A DNA stretch of 64,000 nucleotides from Micrasema longulum. Lineage: Eukaryota > Arthropoda > Insecta > Trichoptera > Brachycentridae. Positions 10,919 through 22,900 of this stretch are shown here, in pieces. A model generated the notes under the pieces. The model did no database searches. It was not told the origin of the DNA and saw nothing but the letters and a program-made list of their open reading frames with translations. Where the stretch lies: assembly GCA_022494885.1 (NCBI GenBank), contig JAGVSM010000255.1, positions 186,001-250,000 of the forward strand, written 5' to 3'. Position numbers and translations under genes: made by a program. The first letter of the stretch is position 1; each line of letters opens with the position of its first letter.

Positions 10919-10984
10919 ATTTTTTAAGTAATTTTTTTATTTGAAATTTTTATTTCAAAACCCTTACGGATTAGATACATTTAA

Positions 10985-11175
10985 CAAAATATATTTTTCT
11001 TGTTTAAAATTCATATTCTACTGTTTAGGATAATATCTTTAACATCTTTTGTAAAAGTTGTCCGAGTCCTTTGTTCAGTTTTGTCAGGTAGTTTATTGTA
11101 TAATTTCAGTCCCAGATTTATCAGTCTCCAGATATCCAGTTGAATTTTCTATTTCCTGTTTTTGCTGTCAAATTG
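10985..11175 (-). pseudogene. LINE ORF2 C-terminal remnant
   Basis: The minus-strand translation gives RLINLGLKLYNKLPDKTEQR then a TFTKDVKDIIL tail, the usual 'G.K.YN.LP' ending of a LINE ORF2. Frame breaks lie upstream. Confidence 0.55.
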
Positions 11176-11860
11176 TCAAACCGAAATGTTCTTTCAAAAT
11201 CTAAATGTTATTTATCACAAGGCAATTTCAGAAACCATTGAATTTGCTCTCGACAAAATCAATTTACTTTGATTTTCTTCTGAAAACGTTGCTTTTTACG
11301 CAAATGTCAACAAAGTAAATAATTGGGGGTTTACTTTTTTGCCGAAGTAAAGTGCTTAATACCAATTTCATATTGCCAATTACGAATTCATTAAAAAATA
11401 TTTCGTGATTTATTTTATACATCAAAACAACTGGGTTTTACCTATATAATACAGAAACATTTTTTTAAAAATAAGTTGAACAAGAAAGTACTCAACCCAC
11501 TAATTAATTTTTTTAATAAATATAACCACAATTATCAATGTTTAAAGCATTAACTTTGTGGTCAAACATTTTACCAAATGTTATTTAATATTTATATATA
11601 ACCACATACCCACTTTTCTACCGGTTTCGAGACGTACCCGTCTCTTAGTCAGGACACCAATTAAACCAACATGCAAAACCCACTATACACCTTCACCATA
11701 GTTGTTGCATAGAAAAGTCGGTAAGTTGTTATATTCGAATATTTAATAACCAGTACTGATCACGAATATTATATTTACAAATTTATAAACAAGAAAAAAT
11801 AAAAGAATTTGAGATGAATAGTCACTCAGATACCAAAATAATATTAAAATCCCTAAACTC
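11176..11860. other. mostly unrecognised; small palindrome at 11605-11735
   Basis: CCACTTTTCTACCGG near 11608 and AGAAAAGTCGGTAAG near 11712 are inverted relative to each other, suggesting a short foldback or MITE remnant. The rest is AT-rich without signals. Confidence 0.35.
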
Positions 11861-12150
11861 TAGACAAGTCATGGTCAAAATAGCTTCATCTTCAAAGGTG
11901 TCAAAAATTACAATAATCTCCCCAGTGAACTAAAAGCTAATATATCCATAAATAAATTCAAAGTAAATCTGCATTAAATTTTAATTAGTATAAATGTATC
12001 ATTATTTTCTGTTTTTCTTTATATATCCTATGTTTTTTTTTCTCATGTACTCGTATGTTCAAAATTATATAAACTCTAATAAATAAATAACTATAACAGT
12101 GTAAGTCACTCTCCAAGCACAAGAGTAAGTCTATTTTATTGGAGAGTTAC
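11860..12150 (+). pseudogene. LINE ORF2 tail and 3' flank
   Basis: Frame 11882-11977 translates to FKGVKNYNNLPSELKANISI then a short end with a TAA stop, a LINE ORF2 C-terminus on the plus strand. AATAAATAAATAA follows. The CTCTCCAAGCACAAG block near 12110 recurs at about 17605-17630 in reverse complement. Confidence 0.6.
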
Positions 12151-12269
12151 ATTTATAACATTTACTAGATGCATAAAAGCAGATTTGTATAGAATTTTTA
12201 AAAACATGTACCATTTATGAAATTTATTAATAAAAAAATAAAATAAATAAATAAATATCTCTTTTAGAA

Positions 12270-12432
12270 TATTGGTAAACATCGGTAATTGTCTACATTG
12301 TAATCGGTAATTGTCTACAAAGATTTGAATATACTGAAAATATTGTTTATAAAATAACTGGCCAGAAAAGAAGTATATAAGTATAAAAGCAATTTTAGGC
12401 GTTGCCAAGTTGGTGAAATATGTAGAAACGTC
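12270..12432 (-). repeat. R1 family fragment
   Basis: It contains TAATTGTCTACAAAGATTTG (with a short tandem duplication of ATCGGTAATTGTCTACA) and AGGCGTTGCCAAGTTGGTGA, the latter shared with 9036-9057. Confidence 0.55.
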
Positions 12433-12472
12433 GGCAATTTATATATTTATTTTATTTTATTAATTAATTTTT

Positions 12473-13325
12473 AAGGGCCGTTTACATGAGGACAATAAAT
12501 AGATATGACAATATTGACTTGTCACAACTCCGTGAACAGCCTCTACCGCGCGGGACAGAACGCTGGAACAATACGAAAATTTGGCGCTCTCGTAAGCGCT
12601 CCGAAAATGAATACACGACAGCGTTTATTACGAACGAGTTCACTAAAAATACTATTTCTTTTATACCAAGATGTATAAGAATTGTTAAAGAACAAACTAA
12701 ATTTCAAAATTTGCGGAAGCGACACGTTTACGTTTAGCAAACCGCTGTTGTCACGAGGGCCTGTCCGTGCATGTTCGCACGAGGACAATGCGGCCGCTAG
12801 CGACCACGCGCGATGGTGGAGGTAATCATTGTTCCGCGGAGACGGCCTACATGTCTATCTCAGTGATGATGTCTCGGGACAATGTTTTGTCCCACAAATT
12901 GCTGTTTACACGTGGACAATGGTCAAGTCATGGGACAAAACAATATTGTATAGTCCACGGCCTTGACTGTCACCTGGGGGCGTTCTGGTGCCCTAGAGAG
13001 AGATACTAACGTTTCTATCACTGTCGACATAAAGGTTTGAGCCGGGTTATTTATTCATTTTATTTATACTTGCTCTTGTTCCTACCTCGTTGATGATGAA
13101 GGGTGGGGGGTTTAGAGCGACAGTAAAAGGAACATTGAAAGTTGTAAATATTTGCTCGCGCTTTTACTTACTGAATTTGGTTAGTAGAGGAAGAAATATA
13201 ATCAATTCGTAATGAGAAAAAAAAATTGCTTGCTTGTATGAATGAATCCAAAAAAGACATTTAGTCTTTAAAACTGATTCGGGTATGTGGTGGATGCTTT
13301 CAATGTCCACGTGCAAACGGCCTTT
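12473..13325. mobile_element. TTAA-flanked TIR DNA transposon, non-autonomous
   Basis: Left end TTAAGGGCCGTTTACATG at 12471; right end, in reverse complement, TTAAAGGCCGTTTGCACG ending at 13325. Both are bounded by TTAA. An internal segment (12815-12965) matches the copy at 76-275 in reverse complement, including a second end-like CCACGGCCTT near 12958. The structure may therefore be composite. GC content is clearly above the surroundings around 12540-12960. TTAA flanks suggest piggyBac; a 3-bp TAA duplication of PIF/Harbinger type cannot be excluded. No transposase is seen. Confidence 0.6.
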
Positions 13326-13882
13326 AACAACGATATTGAGAGAATTCCAAAAAAATGCATCCAATTTATCCTTAATAGATTACAAAACAGATAAATTAAA
13401 TAGACAAAAAAGTCATGTAAAATTAACTTACATTACAATTTCGAAATTGCTTTCCTAAGAGAAATCCCACTGTCATGAAATATAACATTTCGGTATCTGT
13501 GTTGCCTTTGTCGAAGATAATAAATTATGAGTGACAAATACACCTAATTCATTCAATTCAATATCTGAATTCTGTATGCGACCACCAATCAGGTGAAAGG
13601 AGTGAACACCCAAATAAATATCCCTCCTCTTCCACAATGAATAGTATCCCAGCATTTCTAGTAAGAGGCTTTACTCGTTCCCTCACTTCGGAGTATAGGA
13701 CGCTGTAGCTCGAGATAGAAATCTAAATATTATTATTTTTGTTTTATTACCGAGATATATGTTCTTATCTTAAGGAATTATGTACTTAGAATTACTCGCG
13801 TCACTATTTATATTGCGAAATATTGAAAAAACACTAACTAACTTACTGAGAAAGATTTACCTCGTGTTAAATTTCTGAAATG
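13326..13882. other. intergenic, nothing recognised
   Basis: Short open frames without family resemblance; no shared repeat blocks seen. Confidence 0.4.
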
Positions 13883-14074
13883 CTAAATGAAGCTTGTGTA
13901 CATGCTTTGTAAATCGTCTTCTGATCCTGTAACTATGGTTGCATCGTCTGCGTAACATGTGATGTTAACGACCATATCTCCCTTAGTCGTAGATTTGTAT
14001 TTTGAGTTGTTTAAGTTTTTTGATTTATATTTTGTTTTGTTCAAACTTGTATCTTTGTTGTTCTGAGTATGCAC
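13883..14074 (-). pseudogene. reverse transcriptase fragment with YADD motif
   Basis: The minus-strand translation contains ITCYADDATIVTGSEDDLQS, the catalytic YADD box of a non-LTR reverse transcriptase with its usual following helix. Only this short block is recognisable; sequence on both sides is AT-rich and out of frame. Confidence 0.7.
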
Positions 14075-14429
14075 TTTTTAAACAATTGTTAGTATTAATT
14101 TAGTTCCTAATTGAGTTGTAGTAACTCCTGGGAATATAATTAATTTGTAATATACTTTATAATATTCTTTGTATTGTATGATTAAAGTAGAGTTGGAGCT
14201 ATACAATGTCTTCTCTTTTTTATGTACTTTTTATTAAATATTCATATTTTTACTTTTTTAGAATTCAATTATTTTTCCCCTCTCCTCCTGCATTCATAAT
14301 AAATTTGTGTGAAATCTGTAATTGGTCTTACTTTTTTCAATTGTTCTTTTGTACCTTATTTTGTATAAAAAGTGTATGATTTCCTTAATAAATAAATAAA
14401 TCCCTAGATTTTGTTCGAACATATTATGT

Positions 14430-14530
14430 AATTATAATAGTGAATATTACACAGCGTGTAAAGCGATCTCCTAAACCAAATAATGACAAGCATTGTTACT
14501 GCTTAGTCTTCCTTATTCCTTTCACGAAAA
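14430..14530. repeat. R1 family fragment
   Basis: GTGAATATTACACAGCGTG followed by an AAAGCGATCTCCTAAACC / AATGACAAG block matches the order in 9700-9760. Confidence 0.5.
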
Positions 14531-14629
14531 GGTTACTTATCGCTGTCTATTTAAAACTGTACTTAATTACTAGCTAATTACATAATAAATTATTTAAATA
14601 ATGTATTACGTATAATGTAAAACAGTTCC

Positions 14630-14705
14630 AATGATAATGGCCGAGTTGGTAATACACGAATATAACGGGTTCAAATACCGTGTATGCCAATTCCACTGTA
14701 ACTTC
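14630..14705 (+). repeat. tRNA-like SINE head, degenerate
   Basis: AATGGCCGAGTTGGTAATAC resembles an A box, and GGGTTCAAATACC about 30 bases later resembles a B box. The rest does not fold as a tRNA and no body from families A or B follows. Confidence 0.4.
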
Positions 14706-15830
14706 AGAAAAATGCAGTAAAATAGATTTCATCGGCTCAGGCGATATGCTAAAAACAGAGCAAATATTTTTTCATCATTGATAAAATAATATTATATTAG
14801 ATTTAATAATTATGTTGGTAGGAATGCAAATATTCCGCAGTTAGTTGCATGTCTCGATTATTTGAGAAAATGTATTGAGATTCAAGGAAATAATTGATTA
14901 AATGCTCTTAATCACATCGCAACAATATTTCACTGCATTTTTTTTTTCAATTTTATATTGTAAGGGAAAAATATCATCGATTTCATAAAATGGAGAAGTG
15001 AAAAAATGCGTGTACAAAAAACTTTACTAGGAAGAAGTAAGCGGTTTTTAAATATTTAAACGAGATAGATAAAATATATTTTTTAAATAAAAAAAAATAT
15101 ACTAAGTATCATGTGTATATTTTTTCACGTTCACCAAGTATAAAATATTGAACTAAGCAAAATGGTTATTTTAAGTATATGTACGTCGCTTCGGGAATTA
15201 ATCACGCCCTATTAACACTAATCTATGCTGGAGTGCTACGTTCTGGGAAGTTATTTATTTATTCGTAAAATGTAGATAATATAAGTGTGAATTCTAGCGA
15301 TAGGAGATAGGTGAAACAAAAGGTGCATATACATAGGTATGAAAATATTGACGGATTAGACATAACACACTTCAAATTATTAGACATAAAATATAACGTA
15401 GGTACATTCTCTGATAATCATAAAAACATATTTCGTTCTAATTTATATACCTTTATATTAAGTTTATAATTCCAGACTTGATGTAAGATTTTTATGATGT
15501 ATTCATTTACGATTTTGTACATGATCAGGTAAAATTACACAGTGACAATTAGATAAATAGCACGGGTATAAATTGTATATCCTACTTAGATATATTGAGA
15601 GTATAACTTACTCATCTCGAATCTCCTCGTGGTCGAAGGACATGATCGACTTAATCTTGAAGCCTTTTTAAACGAACTGAAGTTAAATAGAAGTATGTAC
15701 TTCACGGCACTATTTAAAGGAACAAAGTTGTCATAAAAGTACGGTTATGCTGGTACACGAATTACTCACGACTGGATTTACAAAATCTTATGTTTATCAA
15801 CAATCTTTAGAATACCTGAATTAATTACGA
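14706..15830. other. intergenic, nothing recognised
   Basis: AT-rich with homopolymer runs; no coding or repeat signals that I can name. Confidence 0.4.
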
Positions 15831-15833
15831 TAA

Positions 15834-16200
15834 TTATGTATGCTGCTTTGGTTTATTGTCAAACTGAATCGATAATAGTGCGGTATGAGAGTCTGGTTGG
15901 ATTTTGGCGGATGAAGTGAGACGAACTGAAATGAGAATTTTCTCAATTCGACACTCCCTGGCGCGGACAGCCTCGCGTCGAGCAAAAGTGGACTGGACTG
16001 AAAAAGGCGATTCGTTCGCGAAAACTCCCCCGCCCTTGTATGCCTCGTTTAATTTGTATCTACACACCTCTATACACCGCCATCCACCTAAACACGCAGA
16101 CAGTGTGTATAGTTCGGCGCAGGCGCTGTGCGGGTGGCGGATACCGCCTGAAGTTTTCCTCGACGCCTGACGGCCTGACATACATACTGTGACTCGATAG
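15834..16200. promoter_or_regulatory. GC- and CpG-rich island, possible promoter or 5' exon
   Basis: GC content and CpG density rise sharply over about 350 bases between AT-rich flanks. Open frames exist on both strands (115 codons minus, 88 plus) but neither has a recognisable domain. CAGT-type initiator contexts are present on the minus strand. The composition fits an insect promoter/5' UTR of a gene whose coding exons are not in view; a GC-rich transposon fragment is the main alternative. Confidence 0.35.
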
Positions 16201-17395
16201 AAAAAACGACATGATTCTTGTGTTCCGATTTACCGCTCTGCGAACGGCATTGACTTAATTTAAACGGTACGATTTAGGTACTGACAGATCAACAACGGCG
16301 CTGAAATCAATTATTAATTTGATGATCAAATACCAGTGCGTCAATTGAATTCAATCCTACCTACATTAATTTGATGACGGGAATGAACACAAGTTTACTG
16401 TAGCACATTTTAGAATTCGCCTACTTTGTCGCGCATTCTTAAAACACAGCGAACAATATGTGAAAATTTACTACAACCTACCACTCCTTGTAACCTTGCT
16501 TATTTTCCCTTCCCTCAGCCTCCTTATTTTTTCGGTATTTCTTTTCTTTTAATTTATTATACAGAATATTGTTTTGATTACTTTTTATTTCATTTTTTAT
16601 ATTGTTAAAATAGAAGCTTTATTTAGTTAAAATTAAGTGAATACATCTAATTGGATGACAGGCTGTATTATGTATTCTTTTTTTTCACTATATATAAGTA
16701 TTGTAACCTGTACGTACATCTGTTTGTATTCGTACTAAAATAAAATGAAATATAGCTTTTCCGTCCACTTCCTTTATTTAATTATTAGAACCTAAAATTT
16801 AAAAATATAAATGTACGAATTTATGATCTAACCAATTAAAAAATTAACGTTACATTATGCAAGGTTAATCTAGACAGAAACCGTAATCTATTTTTTTTTT
16901 CATCGTCAGGCAATATCTGATGCAACACAGCGCAATCAAAATAGCGTCATTGAACAATATTTTGACAGCTCCATAAAGATAAATAATCACAAAAAATTGA
17001 AAATTTAAAGAAACGAAATCCTTCCAATATATTTTCTGTAAAATATTGGTTGTGATATGAATATTCGGTTATTAATTACGTTTTGATACCACTATATTTA
17101 TCGTGTATAATAATATTCAAAAATAATTTTATTGGAACACGTGGAACATTCCTTTGGCAAAATTAATACGACTAATTCCAGTATTGAATAAATTCAGTCC
17201 TTGATAATTCTGCGCACACTCCATCTTCAGACAGGAAAATTGGCTGTCGTGCGCAGAGCAGCATTAAGGGCTCTTAGCGACTCTTCAATTGGGTATATTA
17301 GTAAGAAAAATGTTGAAAATTCGGAATAATGTCGACGCACCCTACGTAAAGTATTCAATTTCAGGAGAGAGCATATAAGGATTTATCATATTTTT
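16201..17395. other. intergenic, nothing recognised
   Basis: AT-rich; no domain-bearing frames or shared repeats seen. Confidence 0.4.
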
Positions 17396-17439
17396 AAAAT
17401 TTATTTATTACAATACTTAAAGTACATTTAATACAGTTT

Positions 17440-17660
17440 TATTACATATATAGGACCCATCTCAACACAGGACTTTTAGCCCCATGGAGTTATGTTTCAA
17501 ATAATGTACAATAAAATTATGTACGTAAATAAATAAAAAATATAAAAAATATGGTAAGATATATATATATTTTTTTAAATATGTTGTTCCTCTCCCAAAA
17601 TAAGACAAGCACTTGTGCTTGGAGAGGGACATACAAGTAGTTACAATGAGTTATTAATGC
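17440..17660. repeat. dispersed repeat shared with 41560-41660 and 12100-12150
   Basis: CATCTCAACACAGGACTTTT then CCATGGAGTTATGTTT is matched in reverse complement by 41575-41635 (CTCCATGAGACAAAAAGTCT then CCTGTGTTGAGTTGGGATAC). The CTTGTGCTTGGAGAGG block near 17620 is matched by 12103-12118. These are probably parts of LINE 3' regions. Confidence 0.5.
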
Positions 17661-17688
17661 AAGCATAATATTTTTTTAGTATTTTATA

Positions 17689-18600
17689 CAGGGCCTTCCA
17701 ATAGGGACTTCCGAACTTTAACAGTTGATAGGGGCCATATTATTGAAGTGATATTTATAAAATTGGCTGTCATTTATTCAGTCTGTTTTGCCAAATCACC
17801 ATGGACGGATATAGCATTCAAAAACATGCGAAAATGATAAAATTGTTTTATCAAAATAAGTGTTCTGTTCGGGCAACGTTCCGCGCGCTTCGCCCATTTT
17901 ACAGTCGCCATAGACGTCCTACCGAGAAGACTATTCGCAGTGCGGTGGATAAATTTGAGTCCAATGGTTCAGTAATCAATAAACCAATATCTGTTAGTCA
18001 ACGAAACGCAAGATCTGCCAAAAACATTACCGCTGTCCGTAAGAGTGTGCTGGAGAGTGCGAGGCAGTCGATTTCGCGTTGATCACAAGAACTCGGTCTT
18101 TCGTAGACCACAACTTGGCGAATTTTGCATCGTGACTTGGGCCTGCACCCATACAAAATTTAACTGACCCAGGAGCTATAGGCAAACGATCATAGACAGC
18201 GACGTGTGTTCGCTGAATGGGCTCTGGAGCAGTTGGAAACTGACCCTAATTTTCATCGAAATATCATTTACAGCGATGAGGCCCATTTCTGGATGAATGG
18301 GTGCGTCAACAAACAAAATTGTTAAATTTGGGACAGTATAAATCCACATGAGATCCAAGGGCGAATAATGCATCCCGAAAAAGTCACTATTTGGTCTGGA
18401 TTTTGAACTGGCGGCGTCATCGGTCCATATTTTTTTGAGAACAACGTTGGCCAGGCCATCACCGTTAACGACGAGCGCTATAGGTTGATGATTACCTACT
18501 TGTTTTGGCCTGAATTGGATGATATGGACACCAACGACATGTGATTTTAACAGGACGGCGCTACGCGCCATACAGCTCATGTCACATTGGACATTAGTCC
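17689..18600 (+). pseudogene. decayed Tc1/mariner-type transposon with transposase remnants
   Basis: The element starts at a TA followed by CAGGGCCTTCCAATAGGG. The transposase reads plus from ATG 17801 with an intact N-terminal region (about 93 codons, helix-turn-helix type, including KTIRSAVDKFESNGSV). In-frame stops follow from 18080. Later blocks still show the catalytic neighbourhoods NIIYSDEAHFWMNG (first Asp, near 18270) and QDGATRHTAHVTLD (second Asp, near 18550). The copy stops near 18597 without the third acidic residue or a right TIR, so it is truncated and dead. The superfamily is clear; the exact family is not. Confidence 0.85.
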
Positions 18601-19200
18601 TTTATACATTTTCTATTTGTTTTTTTGCAAGGTGTTTAATTGTATTTAAAATTTATTTATACCTTTAATTTTTTTAATTTCTTTAAGGAAGCTACTAACC
18701 GGTTAAGTGTCATTAGTGCGTTAACGCGATCTCCGTTTCCGTGCTTGGAGTGCCGGTTCCTTTGTACGCGCTTTACGCGTCGAGATCAAGTATTCCGGAA
18801 GATCTTAGATTTCATACGCTCGGCCGCTCGGTTGAGTGGATGATTTTAACTATTTGGCGGCGACTACTACACCCAAATAGAGGAGACATAACATGACTTG
18901 ACCTTATAGTACGATTATATAAACCTGAAAGTTTTTTAAAATTATTAAATAAATTAATAATTAAAACTTTAAAAAAAGTATTTTTATCGTCGTTCTGCCT
19001 TTAACTTTTCAATATCGATACTATTACAATAATAATTGTATTATTCAATAAACCAGATAATTTATTTTAATCGCAATTACATAAAAACATTTTTTATACA
19101 AAGTATGATTTATTATTGTTGCATGGAAAATTTTATTCATTTGAGTGATTGATCGATTTAATTTTCGTTGAAATAAAAATTAACAGATAGTCACAGTTTT
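18601..19200. other. intergenic; a GC-richer patch at 18700-18845
   Basis: The patch contains several CpGs and sits right of the mariner break. I could not assign it to a gene or repeat. The rest is AT-rich. Confidence 0.35.
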
Positions 19201-19202
19201 AT

Positions 19203-19250
19203 CCGCACCATTGGTGCATAGAACACTGCATTAGTATACAAATCCAAGCG
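19203..19250 (-). repeat. SINE family B, 3' fragment
   Basis: CACCATTGGTGCATAGAACA then CTGCATTAGTATAC is the reverse complement of the family B 3' body. Confidence 0.6.
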
Positions 19251-19904
19251 TTTCTCGATATTTTTTTATCTATATAAAGGCAAGATGATACGTAGATATG
19301 TATAACGTTGCAGGTATCATGACAGCTATGAAATATTGTAGCGAAAACCGCGACAAACAAAAATGACATAACGATAAGCAGCTATTGTATTCTTTCGATA
19401 AATCAGATTTTATTGAATTTTCTATAATTTTTGGAGTAGTCTTCAAAAACCAAATTGTCAAAATCATTATTCGTATTCTTCCAAATGAAATATCTAAGCA
19501 TAACAATATATAATTATGCATATTTGTAATATTATGTATTGAGTTTATAACACAAATCTATCCATTCTTTTCTCATAGAAGGAAGTTCGCCCACTGTCCG
19601 AGACGATTTGCCGCTAATTAAAGCTTCCTCTTGTTTTCTTACTGAACTCGTACTCGGGTAAAATGGAATTTCGTCATAACTGTAATACCCTCATTAGACA
19701 TTCACACCAAGGTCGATTTAGTAAAGCCCATTGTTGTTTCTAATCCAGCGAGTCGTTTCTTTGTAATTCCAATATGCCATAACAACATTATTGCCGTTAA
19801 ATGCATTCCGAACTAATAAATGTTATGACTAAGAATAGGGAAAAGATGTAGAACGACAAACTTACTCGACCAAGAATCGATTGTCACCAAACTATTGGTT
19901 TTAC
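19251..19904. other. upstream region of the secreted-protein gene
   Basis: No coding sequence recognised. An inverted CCAAT-type ATTGG lies near 19894 just ahead of the TATA box. Other control sites cannot be named from sequence alone. Confidence 0.4.
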
Positions 19905-19940
19905 TATAAAATCCGCGTGATTCGTTGCCCAAGAATCACT
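19905..19940 (+). promoter_or_regulatory. core promoter of the secreted-protein gene
   Basis: TATAAAA at 19905-19911 is followed by TCACT at 19936-19940, about 31-33 bases further on, a good spacing for a TATA box and an initiator. The predicted 5' UTR to the ATG at 19994 would be about 56 bases without an intron. Confidence 0.6.
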
Positions 19941-19993
19941 TCCAATCGGCGCTGTGACAGAAAATATCCTGAAGTGAAAAAGAAGTTCTCGAG

Positions 19994-22900
19994 ATGATCA
20001 GTTTGAAACGATGCTCCGGGTGCTTGTGGATGGTCAGTTTGTTCGCGATTTCTTTATCCATATCGGTCCCTACCGGCCACCCTAAGAAGTTCAACTATCG
20101 CTACGAGAGGTCTGACGAGACTGTGCAAGCGGCAGGTTCTCACGCACCTTACTCTAGCGGGTACGTAATGGAAGAAGGAGATTACAACCCTTCTGAATAC
20201 GACACAGCAGAATCGGCTAACTTCGGTTACGGTGTCGGCGGGCCGGGTATCGTAGGAGGGTATTCCGACGGAATTGGATTCGGAGGAGGCCTGAACCAGG
20301 TCGGGTACGCTTCTCCCGGATTCGGATTTGGAAACGGGTTCACCGGATACTCGAACGGGTATAACGGCGGACTCGGTGGCGGATACATCAACCAGCCAGG
20401 GTACTATACCGGAGGAGCGGGACTAGGGGGCGGATACATCCAGGGACCCTTCATCGCGGGGGGTGGCGGCCACCACGGCGGAGGCCAAGTGGGGGGAGGA
20501 TACGTGGACAAGAACCAATACGAATCCGCTAAGAAAAACGTCGGGGACGAAAATATCGCGAAAGTAGAAGCCAAGGCGGTCAGTTCCGCTAACCAGGGCA
20601 AACAAGGCCACCACCAGGGAGTCGCGGAACAGAGCAACGCCAAGGGAGACTCCGGTTTCTACAAAGACGAATCAGCAAACAAAAAAGAAGTTGGAGATGG
20701 AAAGAGTTATCAAGGAGCGCAAAGCTTCGACAAATCGGGTAAGCCTTTAAAATTACCGAATTAAAACGTGGACAAGGCATGTCTTGTATTATAAGTATGC
20801 GAGTATTATGTTTGCAGGTAAAAATGGCGAGGCTGAAAACGCGCAAAAGAGTCACAAAAAAGGTCACATAACCAAAGGCTTTAAAAGTTCCCACAGAAAG
20901 GACGAAGAAGAGAAAACGGAAACATTCTATGACGAGGCGCATGATGAGGCAGATCGCAAGAAGTTCGGAGAGAAAGAAGGAGCGTTCGGAGAGAAGTCCG
21001 CTGCAGCATTCAAGGGAGGACATGAGAATGAAAGTTTGGACGCCAAGGCGCAAGCGAAGGAAGGACATTTTAATTCCCATAACAAGATCGAAGACTCGAA
21101 AGCAAACAAGGTAAATAAAAAATTAACGTTATCTTTATAAATATTTATGCTTGTGAACTGAATGGCAAGCACTAGAATGCAATAGAGTTCAACCATTAGC
21201 TAGGCAAGTAGATGGGAATTATAATTGAACGGAATGTTATTTCAGAAGAAATATAGATACTAAACATAGGACTGTTTTGCATTGTCGAAATCTTCACATA
21301 CTAGTTCTGGATTTACGCCTCGAACGATTTTATAAGTATGGATAGAAAAAAAACAAATAATTCGTAGTGCCTGGAGCGTAAGACTGATCATCTTACTTTT
21401 ATGTAACAAAAAATTATCACGATACGCTGCGATTGGTGAACCAATGCAGTGCCCTATGCACCATTAGGTGCGGAAAGGGAATGATAATGATGAATGAACA
21501 AATAAAAAGACATTAAAAAAAATACGTAAAACACATTTTTTTAATACGTGGAGATAATGCATACATATAAAATAATATAATTTACAAATGTAAATCAACA
21601 GATGAATTTTCTTTAAATTTAAACATAGGGAAAATGATAAATGTATCAGTGTTTTAAGTTACTTAGAGTGACCGATGACCATAGGTTATAAATTCAGTAA
21701 TTGTTTAGATCTGGGGAATGGAAAAATGTACGATGAGATGCCTGAAAGTATGAAAAGAACGTGAAAAAATATATGAGTCGTGTTTACTGTGATAATTTGG
21801 AAATAAAACATCGCAATCGTTGGCGGAAATTTGAAATACCGTAAGGGACCAACTAACTGTTTCAGAGAGGAAAAAGAAATTTAAAAAAAAACATTTTATC
21901 GCTTTTAAACGTAACCAATAACAGTTTTCGTATATTTTATTTATTTATATAGCAGGCATAAAACGATGCCCGTTCTGCTTTACAATTCTATAGAAGACAG
22001 AAAATGATTATTCATAATTTCGAAGTATATTTTCATTTGAGGCTAGTTAATAATATTTGAAGCCCTGTAAGAAGAGCTTCGCAATTTGACCGCTAGGCGT
22101 AGTTTGACGTTTACAATAAATAATATTTATATTTGAATCATAGAATTAAGAATAGTCCAGAAGGAGCATATAATCATATTTGAATACATCGGACTGTGTC
22201 AAAAAATTCCCTCACTATGCCCCACTTTCACCGCGCCCATTCGTAATGTCGCCACGTAATGTTACACGATGGGAAAAAATATAATCATAACACAAATGTA
22301 AGGTTAAAAAAAAAAGCAATGTGTGGATTTCTCTAAAATTTTTTTGTGTATGCGGAAACATTGATTGACACAACAGATTAGATAAGTAAAGGGTCATTTA
22401 TTAAGAGTAATTGAATTTATGAACTTTGAACTTAAAATATAAAACAAATTTTATTTCACATAAAACGGATATTTTTATATCATGTTAAATAATATTTGAT
22501 GTTTTAAAGATAATGTCGGTCAAATGTCCATCACGGCGTTGTTTAATCCGAGGTCCAATTTTGATTGGTTCTCTCATTAGATGGGCCAAGTAGGGTAAAC
22601 AAATTTACTACCCTGGCAACACCAAAGAAATGTCCATTTTGTTTTCTTCGAAAATCTGACAGATGGAAAAATATTTCAATTTTTAAGTAATGCATTTGCT
22701 ACTTACATATATCTACATTCGCTAATTACACATAAAATGTGATCCCATCTTGTTTCTTTAAGATCCCAGCAGTATTTCTACACTTTAAAACCACACAACA
22801 CGGCATAGTTGAATTCAAATCGGGAGTTGCATACTGAGCGACGTCTACAAAGAAACTAATGAGTCAAAACGTAAAACTACTCTTTTAAGAGTAGTTTAGT

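Noticed and set aside
15834..16181. 115-codon protein on the minus strand
   Set aside because: No domain, no signal peptide and a frame that can be explained by GC-rich composition; kept only as a possible promoter island.
17801..18082. Functional host DNA-binding protein of 93 aa
   Set aside because: It is the N-terminal part of a mariner-type transposase; the frame continues with stops into catalytic blocks and starts 112 bases from a TIR.
20404..21080. Long minus-strand open frames (79, 63 and 163 codons) opposite the secreted-protein gene
   Set aside because: They are mirror frames of the Gly-rich and Lys/Glu-rich coding exons. Their Pro/Trp-rich or Leu/Phe-rich composition is what the complement of GGN and AAR/GAR codons gives.
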